A stretch of DNA of 64,000 nt from Mixophyes australis (Eukaryota > Chordata > Amphibia > Anura > Limnodynastidae), in the NCBI GenBank assembly GCA_036250195.1, contig JAVHZZ010000004.1, positions 142,675,729 through 142,739,728 of the forward strand. The letters are read 5' to 3'. This document shows positions 10,873-21,741 of this stretch, one piece after another. The notes under the pieces are model-generated. The model had not been told where the DNA came from, ran no database searches, and saw nothing but the letters and a program-made list of their open reading frames with translations. The position numbers and the translations under genes are program-made. Numbering within the stretch: position 1 is the first letter of the stretch; each line of letters starts with the position of its first letter.

Positions 10873-12257
10873 CAGGGCCTGATTAAGGGTTCTGGCCGCC
10901 CTAGGCTAATACGGCCGCAGCGCCCCCCCCCCCCCTCCTCCGAATATATAGGTGTATAGGAACACTCCTGAATATGAATGTTCAGGTGTATTCTCCAGCA
11001 TTCAAATTTAGACAGATTGTGCCATTGTCTCTTACCTGTTCTTGCTCTTCTCTCTTGCAACTTTGTTATCCTCTCGCTGGCTTCTGGAAAGTTGGCGTCC
11101 TTTTTTGAAAATGCAAAAATGTATTATAATGCAAACCCTGAATGATTAGGCCCTTTAGTTAAAACAAAACACTCCATTATGGCCAGCTAAAAGTACCCCA
11201 TTGGACAGGCATATATAAGCAATATCTGAATATTTGTTGTCAATCAAATACAAACCTCTACCAGCCCCATCTCACTAATATTTAGTATTCTAGTGATTGC
11301 TGAGACCACCAATGTGACCACCACACAATCATGAGATTCTGCCCCCCAAAGCTGCTCTATTTTTTAAATACCCCCTGCAGCCATTTTCCTTAACCACAAC
11401 CCCCCCCACAGCCATTTTCCTTAACCCCTGCTGCAGCCATTTTCTTTACCTCCCACCCTGCATCCATCCCCCTTGCAGCTATTTTCCTTACCTCCACTCT
11501 GCTAGCTAGCTATCCCCCCCCCGTCACATCAAAACTCCCCCAGTCACATATATCAGCTCCCCTCCTCTGCCCTCCTTCATAGATATCAACCTCTCTACCT
11601 CCCTATAGATTTTCATGGCAGCCCCCCCCTCCCACCCTATAGATTTGTATGACAGTCCCCCTCTCCCTCCCTATACATATGCATGACAGTCCCCCCTCTC
11701 CCTCCCTATAGATATGCAGGGTAGTCCCCCCCCTCCCTTTAGATATGCAGGGCAGTTCCCCCCCTCCCTATAGATATGCAGGGCAGTTCCCCCCCCCTCC
11801 CTATAGATACGCAGGGCAGTTCCCCCCCCTCCCTATAGATATGCAGGGCAGTTCCCCCCCTCCCTATAGATATGCAGGGCAGTTCCCCCTTCACTTACCT
11901 GTAGTTGTGCCAGCGTTGCTCCTCTCCTCAGATCAGCAGATAGGAAGTGAAGACGTCCTGCTTCCTGTCTGCTGCACAGCAACAGGCAGCCTGGCGATTG
12001 GCTGTGTGTTGCTAACCACTGACCACCAATGCTTTTGATCGTCGAACCCTCCACCCCCCCCCCCCCGCAGCGACCCCTCCCCGCGGCGACCCCCCGCCTC
12101 CCCCACCCCGAAAAAAAAAATGAATGAAGAAAAAAAAAAAAAAAATTTAAAAAAAAAAAAAAAAATTTTTTTAAAAAAAATACCCACAGTGCAGCGCCCC
12201 CCGGGACCCAGCGCCCCAGGCTGCAGCCTGGTCAGCCTAGTGGTTGATCAGGCCCTG
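10873..12257. mobile_element. Non-autonomous hAT element with pyrimidine minisatellite (1.4 kb)
   Basis: Termini CAGGGCCTGATTAA and TGATCAGGCCCTG are inverted and flanked by an exact 8-bp duplication, gtggtgga (10865-10872 and 12258-12265). No transposase is present. Inside there is a tatgcagggcagttccccc array and poly-C and poly-A tracts. Confidence 0.85.
11590..11900. repeat. Tandem array, unit ctccctatagatatgcagggcagttcccccc
   Basis: About ten copies of a 28-33 base unit with variable C-runs. Reading frames here give PPPYRYAGQF repeats that reflect the array and not a gene. Confidence 0.85.
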
Positions 12258-12461
12258 GTGGTGGATAAAACCAGGTTCTAGTGAATAAAAAAATAACACA
12301 TGACTTCATGTTATTTGGTAATAACAGTAATGCCTGAATCAAAGACACAAAGGGTCAATTAAAAAATATAAAAGCATAGAGTCATTCGTTTTATATTTCT
12401 CATTTGTGACGTTCCATCTCATTTGGATGTCTAATTTTATATGCACCAATCAGCCACAACA

Positions 12462-13323
12462 TTAAAACCACCTGCTTAATATTGTGTAAGTCCCTTTTCT
12501 GTCGCCAAAACAGCTCGGACCTGTCGAGGCATGAACTCCACAATACCTCTGAAAGTGTCCTGTGGTATCTGGCACCAAGACGTTAGCAGCAGATCCTTTA
12601 AGTACTGTCTCGGACATATTTCCAGCACATCCCACAGATGCTCGATTGGATTGATATCTGGGGGAATTTGGAGGCCAAGTCAACACCTTGTCATGTTCCT
12701 CAAACCATTCCTGAATCATTTTTGCAGTGTGGCAAGGCACATTATCCAGCTGAAAGAGGCCACTGTCATCAGGGAATACTGTTGCCATGAAGGGGTGTAC
12801 TTGCTCTGCAACAATGTATAGGTAGGTGGTGCGTGTCAAAGTAAAATCGACATGAATGCCAGAACCCAAGGTTTCCCAGCAAAACTTTGCCCAGAGCATA
12901 ACACGTCTTCTGCTGGCTTGTCTTCTGCCCATAGGGCATCCTGGTACCATCTTTTTCCCAGGTAAACAACACACAACGCACCTGGCCGTCCATGTAATAT
13001 AAAAGAAATCGTAATTCATGAGACCAGGCCACCTTCTTTCATTGTTCCATGGTCAAGTTCTGGCACTCACGTGCCCATTGTGAGCGCCTTCGGTGAACAG
13101 GATTTAGCATGGGCACTTTGACTGGTTTGCGGCTACACAGCCCCATCCTCAGCAACCTGTGATACACTGTGTGTTCTGACACCTTTCTATCATAGCCACC
13201 ATTAACTTTTTCAATAATTTGTGCTACAGTAGTTCTTCTGTGGGATTGGACCAGACTGACTAGCCTTCGCTTCCCACATGCATCAATGAGCCTTGGGCGT
13301 CTATGACCCTGTCGCTGGTTCAC
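12462..13323 (-). pseudogene. Tc1-like transposase relic
   Basis: The N-terminal DNA-binding region is readable as MNQRQGHRRPRLIDACGKRR and RRTTVAQIIEKVN, ending in SRKPVKVPMLNPVHRRRSQW. After a frameshift, catalytic-domain pieces follow: FQLDNVPCHTAKMIQEWF and LTWPPNSP. The residue pattern of the DDE domain is partly kept, but frameshifts and the LTR insertion upstream of its start rule out an active enzyme. Confidence 0.8.
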
Positions 13324-13385
13324 CAGTTGTTCTTCCTTGGACCACTTTTGTTAGGTACTAACCACTGCATAGCGGGAACACCCCA

Positions 13386-14515
13386 TGTGACAGGATGGAC
13401 CACCTACACCACCCTGTCTGTTGCTGCTGGGATCCGGCTAGGCTTACTTTGCCACCGTTCCCTTTCGTTATCCCAAATGCGCCCTTTTGCCGCAGTAGTA
13501 GGGGCTTTTAAATGCTGCCACCACTGGACTCCTTACCAGCATCCAGTACCGGGTTTCTTCTGGGTAACTGATGCTGCGAGTGTACCCCCTTGCTGGTGTA
13601 CCTGGGCTGGTACTCTGGACCTCTTACTATGGATCAGGTTTGCTGTGGATGAATCCCCCCTGGCCTATCACACTGACCAGAGCCGCAGTGCAGCAGGCAG
13701 AGCAGTGGTACCGGAAAAGTTGGGTCCAACCTCAGAAAAAGCCAGACAACGGATTAGATTTAGGGACTAATCTGCAGGTCACAGGAATACAGCAATATTG
13801 ACGATGTTTTCAAGCAGGTCTTTGAAGCAAGTGATGTTTATTTGCTCTCACATTGGTTGAAGGTACCAGTGATCAAGTCAGATGAAACAAGAAGAGCATT
13901 TCAGTGTACAAGACAGTGCTTTTTATACTGATTTGGACACAAACTATTTTAGAATCGGGATACAATGTGTTTACACAAACATGGATTTACATGCATTGCA
14001 AAGCCAACAATATTTACACGTATCTATGAAATTCTAGAGATGCTGTGATGTCCTGCATCTGGTTTTCAAATGCAGAGAATTTAGGAGCCAGTCTTAATTA
14101 AAAGTTCCTGCCTTCAATGTTGGACCTTCACACATCAAAAGATCTAATTAGCATGGGGCCCCTCTACAGACAGTCCAGAATACACATTCCCAAAGAAAGG
14201 TACAAACCCCATACAAGGTACAAACTACCAACCAAGCTGTAGGGAAGGTACTTCCCCACATCACAACACATAAAACACTTCCATTCACAAAGGCTTATTG
14301 TATCAGATATATACCTTAAGAAATAATGCATCTCCTCTAGCAAGGTTAAACAAGAAATTAATTTCTTTCCCTGGTCTCAGAAATTAAGGATTTCCCTTAC
14401 CAAAATATACACAATATCAAAAATAAGTGCATGTGCAATTATATAAATAAGCGCCCTGTGATATTTCCATTAAATAAATGTATACCAGAAGTTATTTATC
14501 AGTGATCCAGTCACA
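13386..14515. mobile_element. Solo LTR inside the Tc1 element (1130 bp)
   Basis: Begins TGTGACAGG and ends CCAGTCACA (inverted termini) and is flanked by an exact 5-bp duplication, CCCCA, at 13381-13385 and 14516-14520. Removing it restores the Tc1 sequence ggaacaccccacaagacc, comparable to the copy at 54280. No internal retroviral genes remain, so it arose by LTR recombination. Confidence 0.85.
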
Positions 14516-14752
14516 CCCCACAAGACCAGTCATTTTAGAGATGCTCTGAACCAGCCATCTAGCCATCACAATTTGGTCCTTGTCAATGTCGCTCAGATCC
14601 TTATGCTTGCCCATTTTTCCTGCTTCCAACACATCACCTTCAAGAATTGGCTTTTCATTTGCTTCCTAATATATCCCACCCCTTGACATAGAAATAATCA
14701 ATGTTATTCACTGCACTTGTCAATGGCTTTAATGTTGTGGCTGATCGGTGTA

Positions 14753-15537
14753 AATGTGACTGGGGAAAACTGGTCCCTCCAACCAAGTAGTTGAGAGACA
14801 CATTGTAAATCTTTACTCCAGTAATCTTCTGAAACTATGATCTCATATTTGTTGATTCCTCTTGTTTTAGTCTGTTTCTGTATGTTGTCTAAGAATAATC
14901 TGGTCATTATTTAACTGCCGTAATGTAAATGTGTAACAAACCACAGGAACCAATCCTTATAACGTCACTGATAAATCAGTTATGGCTTTAACTTAACAAA
15001 AATATATTACTCAGCTGACCTGGTGATGCTTAACTAAACAAAAAAAGTCTAAAAAATGATGTAACTTATTTTAACAGTTAAAACAAACATTTTAAAATAT
15101 TTCTGAATTCTAAATAAAATGCTTCATCCTCATTTTTTAATAATTTTGATTTGTTACAGTCATCATTAGATGACAATAAAAGAAAAAGTATTGTGGCAGT
15201 ACTTAAATAGGATTCCCCATGCAAGAAAATGGGGAAGCCAACACAATGAAAGTTGGTGAATCTTAGGGATATTGCCAGTGATAAATGCTTTTTGTTGGCA
15301 ATAGGGCTCTTTGGTTATTCCCCTAAATAGCTTTTATCGGACTAATAAAAGCCAATACCTGATTCATACTCTCCAACTATCTCTACCTGGTAGAAAAGGC
15401 TCTGAACTTGCTACTCCATTTTTCTGGGCAGAATTAACTAATTAATACAAGGGGTGTTGTTAAACATCAATTACTTCAGTGAAGGGCAACATTAAAAAGG
15501 TTGCTTTCAAAGGAGTCACACAGAGGAAGTAGGGAGT
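14753..15537. other. No recognised feature
   Basis: AT-rich unique sequence between two transposons. No gene, RNA or repeat family was recognised. Confidence 0.4.
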
Positions 15538-15545
15538 GCACAGTG

Positions 15546-16520
15546 CAGGGCCATCTTTTCCATTGGGCACGATGGGCAGCTGCCCAGGGGCCCTACGGGA
15601 AAGGGGGCCCCATAGGCACGGCTCTTAATGAGAATAAATAATCCTGCAAAAGAAAAAACCTGCAAAAAAACCTTCAAGGGTCACTGAGCAAGTACATCTA
15701 TCTATCTCTATCTCTATATATCTATATCTGTGTCTGTATACATCTATATATCTATATCTATATCTAGGGGCCCCGGTGCACTGCTATGCCCGGTGTTAGG
15801 AACTCCTCCAGCCGGCACAACACAACCCGGAGTCTACTCTGCCAGTCAGGTGTTCACTGGAGCCCCTGATGGTGGGGACAGGCTGGGCTGCAGACTGACA
15901 GAGGGCCGTGAAGTGTGTACCGGCTGGGGAGAACCCAGGCAAGCGGAGTGGAGTCCAAGCAGAGGTCAAGGGCCGGCAGCAGATAGCAGATCCGATAAAC
16001 AAGCCGAGGTCAGGGGTCACGAGCAGACAGGGTGGTCGGTATTCAAGCCAGAGGTCAAGGTCACGAGAAACACAGGCAGGGTCCAAATCTAGGCAAGGGG
16101 TCATACACGGGTAGTCAATAGAATTTCCAAGAGACAGGAACAAGGCACAGAGCAGGTCAGCAGACTGGCAAACAGAAGCTATAACAGGCAATGAGGCAGC
16201 AGACCTCATTGCCTTAAATACAGCCAACAGCCAATCAGAACCTGCCCCCTAGACAGAGCACACTTGCAGCCTAATTGCTAGATATTAAAACCACCAATCA
16301 GGGTTTAGCCCTGGAGTCACACTTGCAGGCTAATGCCTGCTAATTCAGCCACAGGCTGAATCCAATTACCTGCCCCCATGCGCGTGCGCACCCGGCTGCC
16401 GGGACGCGGTGCTGAAGAGGCGTCCGGCCGTTGCCTTGACAGGAAGCGAGCCGCGGCGGCTGTGAGTACCGCCGCGGCTCGTGACACCCGGGGGCCCATA
16501 ATGTTGTTAAAATGGCCCTG
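15546..16520. mobile_element. hAT MITE (CAGGGCCATCTT family) carrying a solo LTR
   Basis: Termini CAGGGCCATCTTTTC and AAAATGGCCCTG are flanked by an exact 8-bp duplication, gcacagtg (15538-15545, 16521-16528). Its core has aatgagaataaataatcctgc and a (TATC)n stretch, as in the clean copy at 45967. The solo LTR at 15794-16486 lies inside it. Confidence 0.85.
15794..16486 (-). mobile_element. Ty3/gypsy-type solo LTR inside the hAT MITE (693 bp)
   Basis: Begins TGTTAGG and ends CGTGACA, with an exact 5-bp duplication, CCCGG, at 15789-15793 and 16487-16491. The GC-rich end gccgcggcggc and the gtcaaggtcacg repeats resemble the gypsy LTRs at 28784 and 33765. Reading frames across it are not genes. 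Confidence 0.8.
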
Positions 16521-16528
16521 GCACAGTG

Positions 16529-17350
16529 CTCTTCTTCCTTCTATATTAATCAATTTGAGCATGCCACGTGACTTCCCTGCACTGTGTAGAGGAGGTGACA
16601 TGCTGTGGTAGTTGGCTGTCCCTCTTCTGATAAGATTTGGATGGACTCACGTGAAGGCTCGGTGAGCTGCTGGTGGCCAGTATTGACACCTGCTGAATTA
16701 CTTAGTTCAGTCCAGGCAACTGCAAGACTAAATTAAGTGAGATGTTCAGGAGCAGAGCATTTTGTACTGGGTGGAACGGGGCATGTTGGAGGGTCTGCTT
16801 GTTGGGTTCTATAGATTACTGCAGTGATGTGCTTATTATAGTAATTTAATATGCTATAGATAACATGCATACAGACACACACATCAATTAGTGTACCTAA
16901 AAAGTAGGATAACAAATAATTTCAAGTGGTGACATTTGCCAATATTACCTCCAAATGAAATCTCAGTTCATCAAATATAAAATAGGGTTACCATCTTTTC
17001 TGAGGAAACATAACTGTCTTCTTATTTCTAATATGCACAGCTTATAAGAGCTGTGGCACACGACATTACAATGAATAAGAAACTCTTTTTCCTATTACAC
17101 AGCAGCATTTTAGCTGTGATTTTCTACAAGCAGGTTAAGTGAGGCACTCTTCTGTGACAGGGAAGTCACATTGTTGTTCAGTGGTCAATGTCAATATGAA
17201 ATTATTTAATGCCTTCAGAAAACCCATGATTTTCTGGTCAGAAAACTATAGCATTGTAAAATGCCAGTGTGTGACAATCCAAAAACACAAATGGCCCCAA
17301 GGCAAACAACGCAAATGCCTTAAGTCTCAAGTTAGTAATGGTCCCAATTA
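16529..17350. other. No recognised feature
   Basis: Unique sequence between the nested hAT element and the SINE. Short open frames show no known motifs. Confidence 0.4.
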
Positions 17351-17359
17351 GCATATAAT

Positions 17360-17712
17360 CATCATCACCATTTATTTATATAGCACCACTAATTCCGTAG
17401 CGCTGTACAGAGAACTCATTCACATTAGTCCCTGCCCCATTGAAGCTTACAGTCTAAATTTCCTAACACATACACACACAGACAGACCGAAACACACAGA
17501 CAGACATAGAGAGAGAAACTAGGGTCAATTTGATAGCAGCAAATTAACTTACTAGTATGTTTTTGGAGTGTGGGAGAAAACCGGAGCACCCGGAGGAAAC
17601 CCACGCAAACACGGGGAGAACATACAAACTCCACACAGATAAGGCCATGGTCGGGAATCAAACTCATGACCCCAGTGCTGCGAGGCAAAAGTGCTAACCA
17701 CTTAGCCACTGT
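17360..17712 (-). repeat. tRNA-derived SINE with LINE-like 3' tail
   Basis: On the - strand it starts acagtggctaagtggttagc (box A-like) and has gagtttgattcccgacc (box B-like) about 40 bases on. Its middle is the conserved gggtttcctccgggtgctcc block. It ends gctatataaataaatggtg(atg)n. A 9-bp duplication, gcatataat, flanks it at 17351-17359 and 17713-17721, as expected of retroposition. Confidence 0.8.
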
Positions 17713-17721
17713 GCATATAAT

Positions 17722-18316
17722 GGATTAAAAAGATTATATACCAAACATTTGTCCAAGTAATAACAAGTTTTGTGTTAGCACCTCTGAGGTGGTGTCCTTT
17801 TCTCAGAGGGGATTCCACCATTTTGCATTTAACCAAAACATTAATTATACATATATTTATTCTGCTCTGGAAAAGTCTGTATATCGAAAGGTGTCTAGTC
17901 ACGGGTATCAATCTTTCTTCGAAGCCACCACCAACTCTCCCCCTTGAAAACAGCTTTGAATTGGCAAGCGTGGGTGCATTGGTGCAAGCAGCACTCACTC
18001 ACCATGGTGAGTGGGGCACACCTCTCAACTTCACACAAGTTGGGACAAACGAACCTATTGAGGTGACAGTGGGACAGTCCCCTCAAATCAGAGCTATCTG
18101 CCTAAATCGGGACAATTGGGAGGCATGCTAATTAGTTGCTGCACTGCACTTTGTGGACCTATAAAATTCCCTGCAGATGGAAAAATATGTGACACCAGTG
18201 TATTTATCAAAATTTAAAGTACAGCTTTTGGGTATTCAGTTGGGATGTCTGCTGTATTATCACTTTGCTACTCAGTCTCTGTTGTGAATTATGTCCCTGC
18301 TTCAGTTAACACTAAT
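17722..18316. other. Relic with gacagttgggaggcatgc motif; otherwise unrecognised
   Basis: The part at about 18035-18130 (gggacaattgggaggcatgc) resembles sequence at 2080-2100 inside the first hAT element, so it is probably a transposon fragment. The rest is unique. Confidence 0.35.
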
Positions 18317-18548
18317 GGGGCCAATTCAATTTGACCGCGTTATTCTAGGAATAACATGGCCTGCACACTATTACCATTAGTACAGTAAAAGTGCGCAGTA
18401 TTACCGTTAGTATGGTAATTTTACCGCTGCTTTTGTTCGCACCACTTGGAGCCGCCAGTAAAAATCTGTGTTAAAATGAACGTATTAAAGGTAATAGTAC
18501 TAACGCCGCATTAATCCTAGACTAACGTGGCCGAATTGAATCTGCCCC
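18317..18548. mobile_element. MITE with ggggccaattcaat termini
   Basis: Inverted ends are ggggccaattcaatttg and cgaattgaatctgcccc, with inner arms of (a)taatagt and taccgttagt type. It has the same general plan as the element at 38910. Confidence 0.6.
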
Positions 18549-18664
18549 TATGTGTACTGGATTACACTAGATACATCCGGCAATAAGATATCATATCTGT
18601 GCATAATTCTACCAGCACACTCCTTCTCTCTGTCGTCATTGGTTGGAGCTCAAGTAGTCAAATT

Positions 18665-18943
18665 ATGTCTCATTTATAGTTAGGAGCAAATTAAGCTAAA
18701 GGGTCCAAATCTGCACCTGGACAAAACATGTTGTGATGTAAGGGCTGCAAATGCAATTATCTGCTTTTCAGACAATTACTGAGCAGCTTTATTTTAACAC
18801 TGAAATTTATAGTTGAGCCCCCACTCCCCATTCTAAATCTGTCTGCCCATTTTAACTTTGCCCCTACTCAGCACCACCTAGTTTTGCAGAGGTGCAAATT
18901 TGCACCTTTTAGCTGGATTTACGCCTAACTCTAAATGAGGCCC
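18665..18943. mobile_element. Degraded MITE, related to the GGGCC-TCATT family
   Basis: Ends read tctcatttatagttagg and cctaactctaaatgaggccc, an imperfect inverted repeat. Inside are gcacctggacaaaacatgtt and aacactgaaatttatagttg, also present in the elements at 7682, 36501 and 51146. Confidence 0.5.
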
Positions 18944-20636
18944 AGGGGGTGAGTGTATATTTAAGAGAGTGTGCCACTTTCAGTTACCACTTTACCATTA
19001 CCCGGGAGAAAATGAATGCTATGTTATTATGCCCTACACCAACATTCTGGAATGCTGTACATTCAAGCATAGAAATTAAAACCATTTTAACAATATTACA
19101 TACAACATTAGAATAAAGGTGAGGAGAGCCTGCTTTCTGGAAGCATATTTAAAATGATAATAAAATAATAAGACAGTTCTGCATATGGATTCAGCTGAAT
19201 CTTTAGTTACAAGGGTAGCAAAATCCTGCATTGCATCTAACTTCTCTAGTGCCATCTACTTTCCATTTTTGCCTATCCCCCCACGTCCCTATGGATCAGG
19301 TAATTCAGAGGGAAATTCGATATGGAAGCTTTAAGCTATATCATATCCATATGATTGTGCAAAAGGAAATGTCCAGTTTTCGATAAAGATAACTATGTCA
19401 GTAGAGGAAGAAACAATACTCTAAGTTCCAAGCAACATCCTGTATTTTCAGTGACCATGAAATGTATAATTACGGAGATTCAACATGAATGAACCAAAAG
19501 GAAGGTCTGACTGTAACTTTTGATGATAATGAATTTGCAAGTTGAGTTTCTGCTCCTAAGGTTTATACCTACATTAACAAGAGGTGATGCCTAAGACTGC
19601 ATGGTAAGAAATACATCCTTGAGAGTTCATCCAGTCACATCATTCAGGCAGAATCTATGTGACATCAGGAGGAAAGTGCTCTCTTTTAATTTGTGACATT
19701 ACTATTATTATAATTGTTGTTTATTTGTATCATAGTGAAAACATCCAGGAACTCAGTAAATTATGTCTTTGGCCATTGGGATATATTTGTGCCTTTGGTG
19801 GTTACAGTCTGATTGAAACCTCAATATAAATCTGTCTTTACCACTTTGTGTGTATCAGCATACGTTTGGAATATGGATGGAAATATGGTTTGTAGAAACA
19901 GTACGTAGACATATGTAACAGACGCACATGCATATGTACAATATATTCACATCAGAACGTACATAACTTTTATTTTAAAATAACTGCTAACAATATAATA
20001 AAAAAATCTTTCAAATATAATATACTGTTTATGTATATAGATATATATGTGGATAGATAGATATATAGATAGATAGAGAATATTTTTTTATTTCATAATT
20101 TTACAGTAACCAAATAAATCCTAAATGCATATAGTGGTTTTGTGGTAGCTATTGAGACACATATGTGTAATTTTTAAATCAAAGATTATGCTGTGCCGGT
20201 CATCACTATCATCCTGCATTTACACCTGACTTGCAGTATGTGTAAAAGCTACGGATGACGATAAACACAGGACTTGAACTGGCATCTGCGTTAATGCGCC
20301 CTAACTGTACATGGGCTAAGTTAGTTCGCCCCATCCTTCCCCCATTTTGAAGTCATAAGTGTCAGATGCATGAGGATATGAACTACCTGCAATAGCGCTC
20401 ATTGGCATAATGTCCATTTCTGGGCATGTGCAGTGCGGAATCATGCAAGATACGCTGTGCAAATTGACCTATGTCCAGACTTGACTAAGGCAGTGTGTTC
20501 AGGTTTCTTTTTATGTGGCATTCATTAGTGTGATGATAGTGAGTAAAGGAGAGAGCTCACTGACAGCTGTATAACTCATGCTGTTTCAGGAAAGACAGCA
20601 AAGTTTGGTGGTGGGTATTATGCAAGTGCAAGGAAA
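18944..20636. other. No recognised feature; (ATAG)n at about 20035-20080
   Basis: AT-rich unique sequence with one short tetranucleotide repeat. No gene or RNA was recognised. Confidence 0.4.
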
Positions 20637-21741
20637 TATCACGGTATCATCGAGGGATAACTAGATCCTGGCAGTTCAGCTGGGATTGGCGTGACTTCAG
20701 CTAGAGACGCGGAGTCTAACAAATGAAAGGTCTTCGCCAGGGATTCCTGCAAGGGTATATGGACTTCGCGGCTTTCACTTGCAGGTCGTGACCCCCTAGA
20801 GAAGTTCCCAATGAACCGCAAGAAAATGAGCGAAGGATTTGACAGGCAGTAGCCCATGGGAGATGTAGAAGAGGTAGGACAACTGGAGATCTGTAGCCGT
20901 TACTACTGATAAATGGAGTATAGTGATGATCTGCGGAATTACCACTAGGGAGTGGATTGCATCGATGTACCGCAGAGTTACAAGTAAGAAGAGGATTGTA
21001 GCAATGATCTGCAGGGAGAGTGGTTTGTAGTGATGATCTGCAGCATTGCCCTTTAGAGAGTGGTTTGTAGTGATGATCTGCAGCATTGCCACTTAGAGAG
21101 TGGTTTGTAGTAATGATCTGCAGCGTTGCCACTTAGAGAGTGGTTTGTAGTGATGATCTGCAGCGTTGCCACTTAGAGAGTGGTTTGTAGTAATGATCTG
21201 CAGCATTGCCTCTTAGAGAGTGGTTTGTAGTAATGATCTGCAGCATTGCCACTTAGAGAGTGGTTTGTAGCAATGATCTGCAGCATTGCCACTTAGAGAG
21301 TGGTTTGTAGCAATGATCTGCAGTGTTGCCACTTAGAGAAGGGTTTGTAGTGATGATCTGCAGCGAATTAACAACGGAAGAGCAGGATCACTTGGATACT
21401 GAATATAGGAACCCACAGGAACACAGGAACCAGGAATGCCGTAGAACAGGAGCTGCTTCCAGAACAGAAGGTAGAAACTGACTGAAAGAACCAGCCCAGA
21501 CTCAAGAGTAATGAGGCTAGATATAGGGCTGGTTTACTAGGGCAGCCAATAGTCAGGCAGAGCAAAAGGATAAAGGCTGGCGGTTCTGCGCATGCGCAGA
21601 ACCACCGTCAGCGGAAGGACCGGCCGGCAGAGTCGACGCAGCAGTTGAGCAGGTAAGACAGGCTGGCGGGGACAGAGCGGGATAGCAACGGGTGAACACG
21701 CCGGCTCCCGTGCAGACGCCGCGGAAGACCGGCGCGTGACA
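20637..21741 (-). mobile_element. Probable solo LTR with internal 40-bp tandem array
   Basis: The right end is gcgcgtgaca and the left end is tatcacgg, consistent with TG...CA ends after one base change. Near-matching 5-bp flanks ggaaa (20632-20636) and ggaag (21742-21746) look like a diverged duplication. The right side is GC-rich like the other gypsy LTRs. Confidence 0.55.
20890..21364. repeat. 40-bp tandem repeat (about 11 units)
   Basis: The unit tggtttgtagtgatgatctg plus cagcattgccacttagagag repeats from about 21020 to 21360 with few changes. More diverged units extend left to about 20890. There are no unique spacers between units, and frames across it are repeats, not genes. Confidence 0.9.

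Larger units (their letters stand above)
12444..14750 (-). mobile_element. Tc1-like transposon interrupted by a solo LTR
   Basis: Terminal repeats are CACCAATCAGCCACAACATT (left) and ggctgatcggtg (right, next to TA), as in the second copy at 54045. Without the LTR at 13386-14515 and its 5-bp duplication the element is about 1.17 kb, normal for Tc1. The coding strand is -. Confidence 0.85.

Noticed and set aside
13303..13770. 155-codon open frame on the + strand
   Set aside because: It crosses from the Tc1 element into the solo LTR and reads antisense to the transposase.
15796..16227. 143-codon open frame on the - strand
   Set aside because: It lies entirely inside a solo LTR with a 5-bp duplication and shows no known domain.
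17640..17712. A tRNA gene
   Set aside because: Only box A- and B-like sequences are present, in a 353-bp SINE with a retroposition duplication. No full cloverleaf is apparent.
20890..21364. Regular repeats that could suggest a CRISPR array
   Set aside because: The units are head to tail with no unique spacers, and the sequence is vertebrate.
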